DNA of 8,643 nt, from positions 1-8,643 of the forward strand of contig SCQZ01000386.1 in NCBI GenBank assembly GCA_004299665.1. Direction: 5' to 3'. This document shows, in pieces, positions 6,755 through 8,643 of this stretch; within the stretch, counting starts at the first letter, position 1, and each line of letters begins with the position of its first letter. The DNA is from Jatrophihabitans sp. (GTDB lineage Bacteria; Actinomycetota; Actinomycetes; Mycobacteriales; Jatrophihabitantaceae). Below the pieces are notes generated by a model. The model was not told the origin of the DNA and made no database searches. It saw nothing but the letters and a program-made list of their open reading frames with translations. The translations under genes and the position numbers were made by a program.

Positions 6755-6772
6755 GCCCGCACCGCTGCGGGC
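6755..6772 (+). other. Inverted repeat / hairpin in the WS/DGAT leader region
   Basis: Perfect 7-bp arms GCCCGCA and TGCGGGC around a CCGC loop lie 40 bp before the WS/DGAT start. It could be an operator or, if transcribed, a stable hairpin in the 5' leader upstream of the GGGAG ribosome site at 6798-6802. A 10-bp palindrome GGGCCGGCCC (6749-6758) overlaps its left arm. Confidence 0.45.
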
Positions 6773-6811
6773 AGGCGGAGGCTGGAGGCCTCGCGAAGGG
6801 AGCCGGCCGTG

Positions 6812-8119
6812 ATGCTGGACCGGCCGTCGGCCCTGGACGCGCTGTTCTTGTACCTGGAGGACTCCCGCGTCGGGCTGCACATCGCCGCCACCGCCGTGTT
6901 CGAGGGGCCGGTGCCGGACGACGAGCAGATCCGCGCCCGCTGGACGCAGCTGACCACGACCGACCCGCGATACCGGCAGGTGCTGCGCCGCACCGTCCTG
7001 GACCTGCGCCGACCGCGCTGGGTCGAGCGGGGCGGGTTCGACATCGACTACCACCTGCGCCGCACGGCCCTGCCGGCCCCGGGCGGCACCGCACAGCTCG
7101 AGCGCACGGTCGGGCAACTGGTCTCGCAGCGGCTCGACCCGGACCGGCCGCTGTGGGAGTCCTGCACCATCGAGGGACTGCAGGGCGGCCGCTGGGCGGT
7201 CCTGGTCAAGGTCCACCACAGCCTGGTCGACGGGCTGGGCGGCATGGCGCTGCTCGCCCGCCTGCTCGACGCCGGCCACCCGGCACCGCCCCCGCCGCCG
7301 TCCGCGGCGCTGCTGCGCCGGGTGCTCGCTGCCGCCGCGGCGCCGCCGCGGGTCGCCGCCGCCCTGGCCGGCAGCGCGGGCGGCCTGCTGCGCTACGCCA
7401 CCAGCCTGTGGCCGACCGACCCCACCTCGCTCACCGGTCCGCTCGGCCGGGCCCGCCGGTACCGCACGTTGACGGTGGACTGCGCGGACGTGCGGACGGT
7501 GCGGGCCGCGCTCGGTGGCACGGTGAACGACGTCGTCCTGACCATGGTCGCGAACGCGTTCCGCACGTTGCTCACCGAGCGTGGCGAGCGGCCCGGGACG
7601 CACGCGGTGCGCTGCCTCGTGCCGGTGGCCACCCGCACCGCCGCGCAGGCGGACGAGGGCGCCAACCGGGTCAGCGTGGTGCTGGTGCACCTACCCGTCG
7701 ACTGCGGTGACCCGGCCACCGTGCACGCCGTGATCCGGGCCCGCATGACCGCGGCGAAGACCTCCGGGGAGGCGGCGGCCGGCGAACGCGGTTTCGCGGC
7801 GGCCGACCTGGTGCCCGCTCCGGTGTTCGCGGCGGCCGTCGGCGCGCTGCGCCGGATCCCGCAGCGGGTCGTCACCACGGTGACGACCAACGTCCCGGGC
7901 CCGCGCGCGCCGCAGACGCTGCTCGGCCGGCCCATGGTCGCGCTGTTCCCGTTCGTGCCGATCGCCGACCGGATCCGGGTGTCGGTCGCGGTCAGCTCCT
8001 ACGTCGACCACCTGCACTTCGGCATCACCTGCGACCGCGCGACGGTGCCCGACGCGGACGTCTTCGTCGCCGGGCTGGCCGCCGGCCTGGCCGGCCTGGT
8101 CACGGCCGCGGCCGGCTGA
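6812..8119 (+). CDS. Wax ester synthase / acyl-CoA:diacylglycerol acyltransferase (WS/DGAT)
   Basis: The 435-aa protein joins a fatty acyl group from acyl-CoA to diacylglycerol or a fatty alcohol, making triacylglycerol or wax ester stores, usually at the inner face of the membrane. Family marks in order: PSALDALFLYLED (5-17) at the N-terminus, PLWES (113-117), the catalytic HHSLVDG (135-141, second His as base), the second conserved motif TVNDVVLTMV (237-246) and TTNVPGP (358-364). Between the two halves lies a short Pro/Ala-rich linker (HPAPPPPPSAALL, 156-168), making the protein a little shorter than the usual 450-480 aa. No signal peptide. Start: GTG at 6809 and ATG at 6812 are adjacent and share the GGGAG site at 6798-6802; I prefer the ATG (9-bp spacing). 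It is alone on its strand, divergent from the acyltransferase operon and convergent with a uspA gene. The mycobacterial homologue tgs1 is a DosR-regulated dormancy gene, which fits the box at 6695-6707. Confidence 0.93.
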   Translation: MLDRPSALDALFLYLEDSRVGLHIAATAVFEGPVPDDEQIRARWTQLTTTDPRYRQVLRRTVLDLRRPRWVERGGFDIDYHLRRTALPAPGGTAQLERTVGQLVSQRLDPDRPLWESCTIEGLQGGRWAVLVKVHHSLVDGLGGMALLARLLDAGHPAPPPPPSAALLRRVLAAAAAPPRVAAALAGSAGGLLRYATSLWPTDPTSLTGPLGRARRYRTLTVDCADVRTVRAALGGTVNDVVLTMVANAFRTLLTERGERPGTHAVRCLVPVATRTAAQADEGANRVSVVLVHLPVDCGDPATVHAVIRARMTAAKTSGEAAAGERGFAAADLVPAPVFAAAVGALRRIPQRVVTTVTTNVPGPRAPQTLLGRPMVALFPFVPIADRIRVSVAVSSYVDHLHFGITCDRATVPDADVFVAGLAAGLAGLVTAAAG

Positions 8120-8130
8120 GGCCGGCTGCG

Positions 8131-8158
8131 GCGGCCGGGACCACGCTCACCCGGCCGC
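8131..8158. terminator. GC-rich hairpin between convergent genes, possible bidirectional terminator
   Basis: Perfect 9-bp arms GCGGCCGGG (8131-8139) and CCCGGCCGC (8150-8158) with a 10-base loop lie 12 bp past the WS/DGAT stop; the right arm runs into the last codons of the convergent uspA gene. The right arm is also part of a 16-bp perfect palindrome at 8150-8165. No T-tract follows on either strand, so this would be an atypical terminator of the kind common in actinobacteria. Confidence 0.4.
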
Positions 8159-8602
8159 GGCCGGGAACTCACCGTGCACGACCAGCACCGGGCAGGTCGC
8201 CCGCTCGGCCACCCGCGCGCTGACCGAGCCGAGCAGCAGCCCCGAGAAGCCACCGTGGCCGCGACTGCCCACCACCAGCAGCAGCGCGCCCGAGGCAGCG
8301 TCCAGAAGCACCTCCACCGGGTGGCCCTGCCGGGTCACCACCTGCAACGAGGCCGGCCGGTGCCCCCCGAACACGGCGTCGACCACGGCGTTCGCGGTCT
8401 TCTCGACGTCGACCCGCGGGGAGTAGTCCGTGGGCAGCGCCGACCAGCCCAGGGTCGCGGGGAACTCCCAGGCGGCGACCACCTCGATGGTCGCGTGCTC
8501 GGCGCGCGCGAGCCGCTGAGCCCAGCGCAGCGCCGTCTTCGACCCGTCCGAGCCGTCGACGCCGACGACGATGCGCGGGCGGTCCGACACGATCTCGCTC
8601 AT
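8147..8602 (-). CDS. Universal stress protein, UspA family, ATP-binding type
   Basis: The 151-aa single-domain protein has the full UspA pattern: RIVVGVDGSDGSKTALRWA (10-28) with D16 at the nucleotide pocket, TIEVVAAWEF (38-47), QGHPVEVLL (92-100), and ALLLVVGSRGHGGFSGLLLGS (106-126). The last stretch gives an exact G-2x-G-9x-G-S loop (G112, G115, G125, S126), so ATP binding is expected. CPVLVVHGE closes the fold. Length matches the family. ATG 8602 has GGGAG 6 bp upstream. It is convergent with the WS/DGAT gene, and its promoter lies at or beyond the right edge. Cytoplasmic; Usp proteins of this type act in starvation, hypoxia and growth arrest, but the partner is unknown. It contrasts with the degenerate two-domain relative at 806-1525, whose ATP loop is lost. 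Confidence 0.94.
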   Translation of the reverse strand: MSEIVSDRPRIVVGVDGSDGSKTALRWAQRLARAEHATIEVVAAWEFPATLGWSALPTDYSPRVDVEKTANAVVDAVFGGHRPASLQVVTRQGHPVEVLLDAASGALLLVVGSRGHGGFSGLLLGSVSARVAERATCPVLVVHGEFPAAAG

Positions 8603-8617
8603 CTGCTGCTCCCTGTC

Positions 8618-8643
8618 GTGAGGCGTTGTGAGGCCTTGTGAGG
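8618..8643. repeat. 10-bp tandem repeat upstream of uspA, cut by the window edge
   Basis: Units GTGAGGCGTT (8618-8627) and GTGAGGCCTT (8628-8637) are followed by GTGAGG at the edge, so at least 2.6 units are present. They begin 16 bp upstream of the uspA start. A 10-bp period puts the units on one face of the helix, as repeated regulator sites would be, but three short units may also be chance or slippage. Confidence 0.55.

Noticed and set aside
3796..7710. Very long plus-strand open frame (1304 codons)
   Set aside because: It is antisense to the acyltransferase gene and runs into the WS/DGAT gene in another frame. Its composition (Arg, Gly, Ala, His, Gln repeats) is typical of high-GC shadow frames, and the opposite strand encodes clear family motifs.

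Overview
The window is very GC-rich (roughly three quarters G+C by eye), with GTG/ATG starts, strong GGAGG-type ribosome binding sites, 4-bp ATGA overlaps and long antisense shadow ORFs. This fits a high-GC actinobacterium (Streptomyces, Micromonosporaceae, Geodermatophilaceae or Pseudonocardia type). The genus cannot be fixed from this stretch. No RNA gene, insertion sequence, CRISPR array or phage gene was seen.

Layout. (1) Positions 1-677, minus strand: the N-terminal part of a family GT4 glycosyltransferase that runs off the left edge. (2) Positions 678-805: a 128-bp gap holding two GGGCC-N3-GGCCC palindromes. (3) Positions 806-6657, minus strand: a tightly packed four-gene run that looks like one operon. 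In transcription order it is a GNAT plus NDP-forming acyl-CoA synthetase fusion (Pat-type protein acyltransferase, 906 aa), a 90-aa charged helical protein of unknown function, a GH65 disaccharide phosphorylase/hydrolase (718 aa), and a degenerate two-domain universal-stress-like protein (239 aa). Junctions are 16 bp, a 31-bp overlap and a 4-bp overlap. (4) Positions 6658-6811: a divergent regulatory region with a third GGGCC-N3-GGCCC palindrome and a 7-bp-arm hairpin. (5) Positions 6812-8119, plus strand: a wax ester synthase/diacylglycerol acyltransferase (WS/DGAT). (6) Positions 8120-8146: a short convergent gap with a GC-rich hairpin. (7) Positions 8147-8602, minus strand: a canonical single-domain UspA protein with an intact ATP-binding motif, preceded by short tandem repeats at the right edge.

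How the genes may work together (inference). Two universal stress proteins, a storage-lipid acyltransferase, a protein acyltransferase that would tune acyl-CoA synthetases, and a disaccharide phosphorylase together resemble the hypoxia/dormancy gene sets controlled by DosR/DevR-type regulators in actinobacteria; the mycobacterial tgs1 and many usp genes belong to such a regulon. The three GGGCC-N3-GGCCC palindromes support this. I found the pattern nowhere else in the window, all three lie outside the genes, and their shape is close to known DosR boxes. I regard this candidate regulon, the unknown 90-aa protein inside the operon, and a 12-bp minisatellite inside the acetyltransferase domain as the points most worth a second look.
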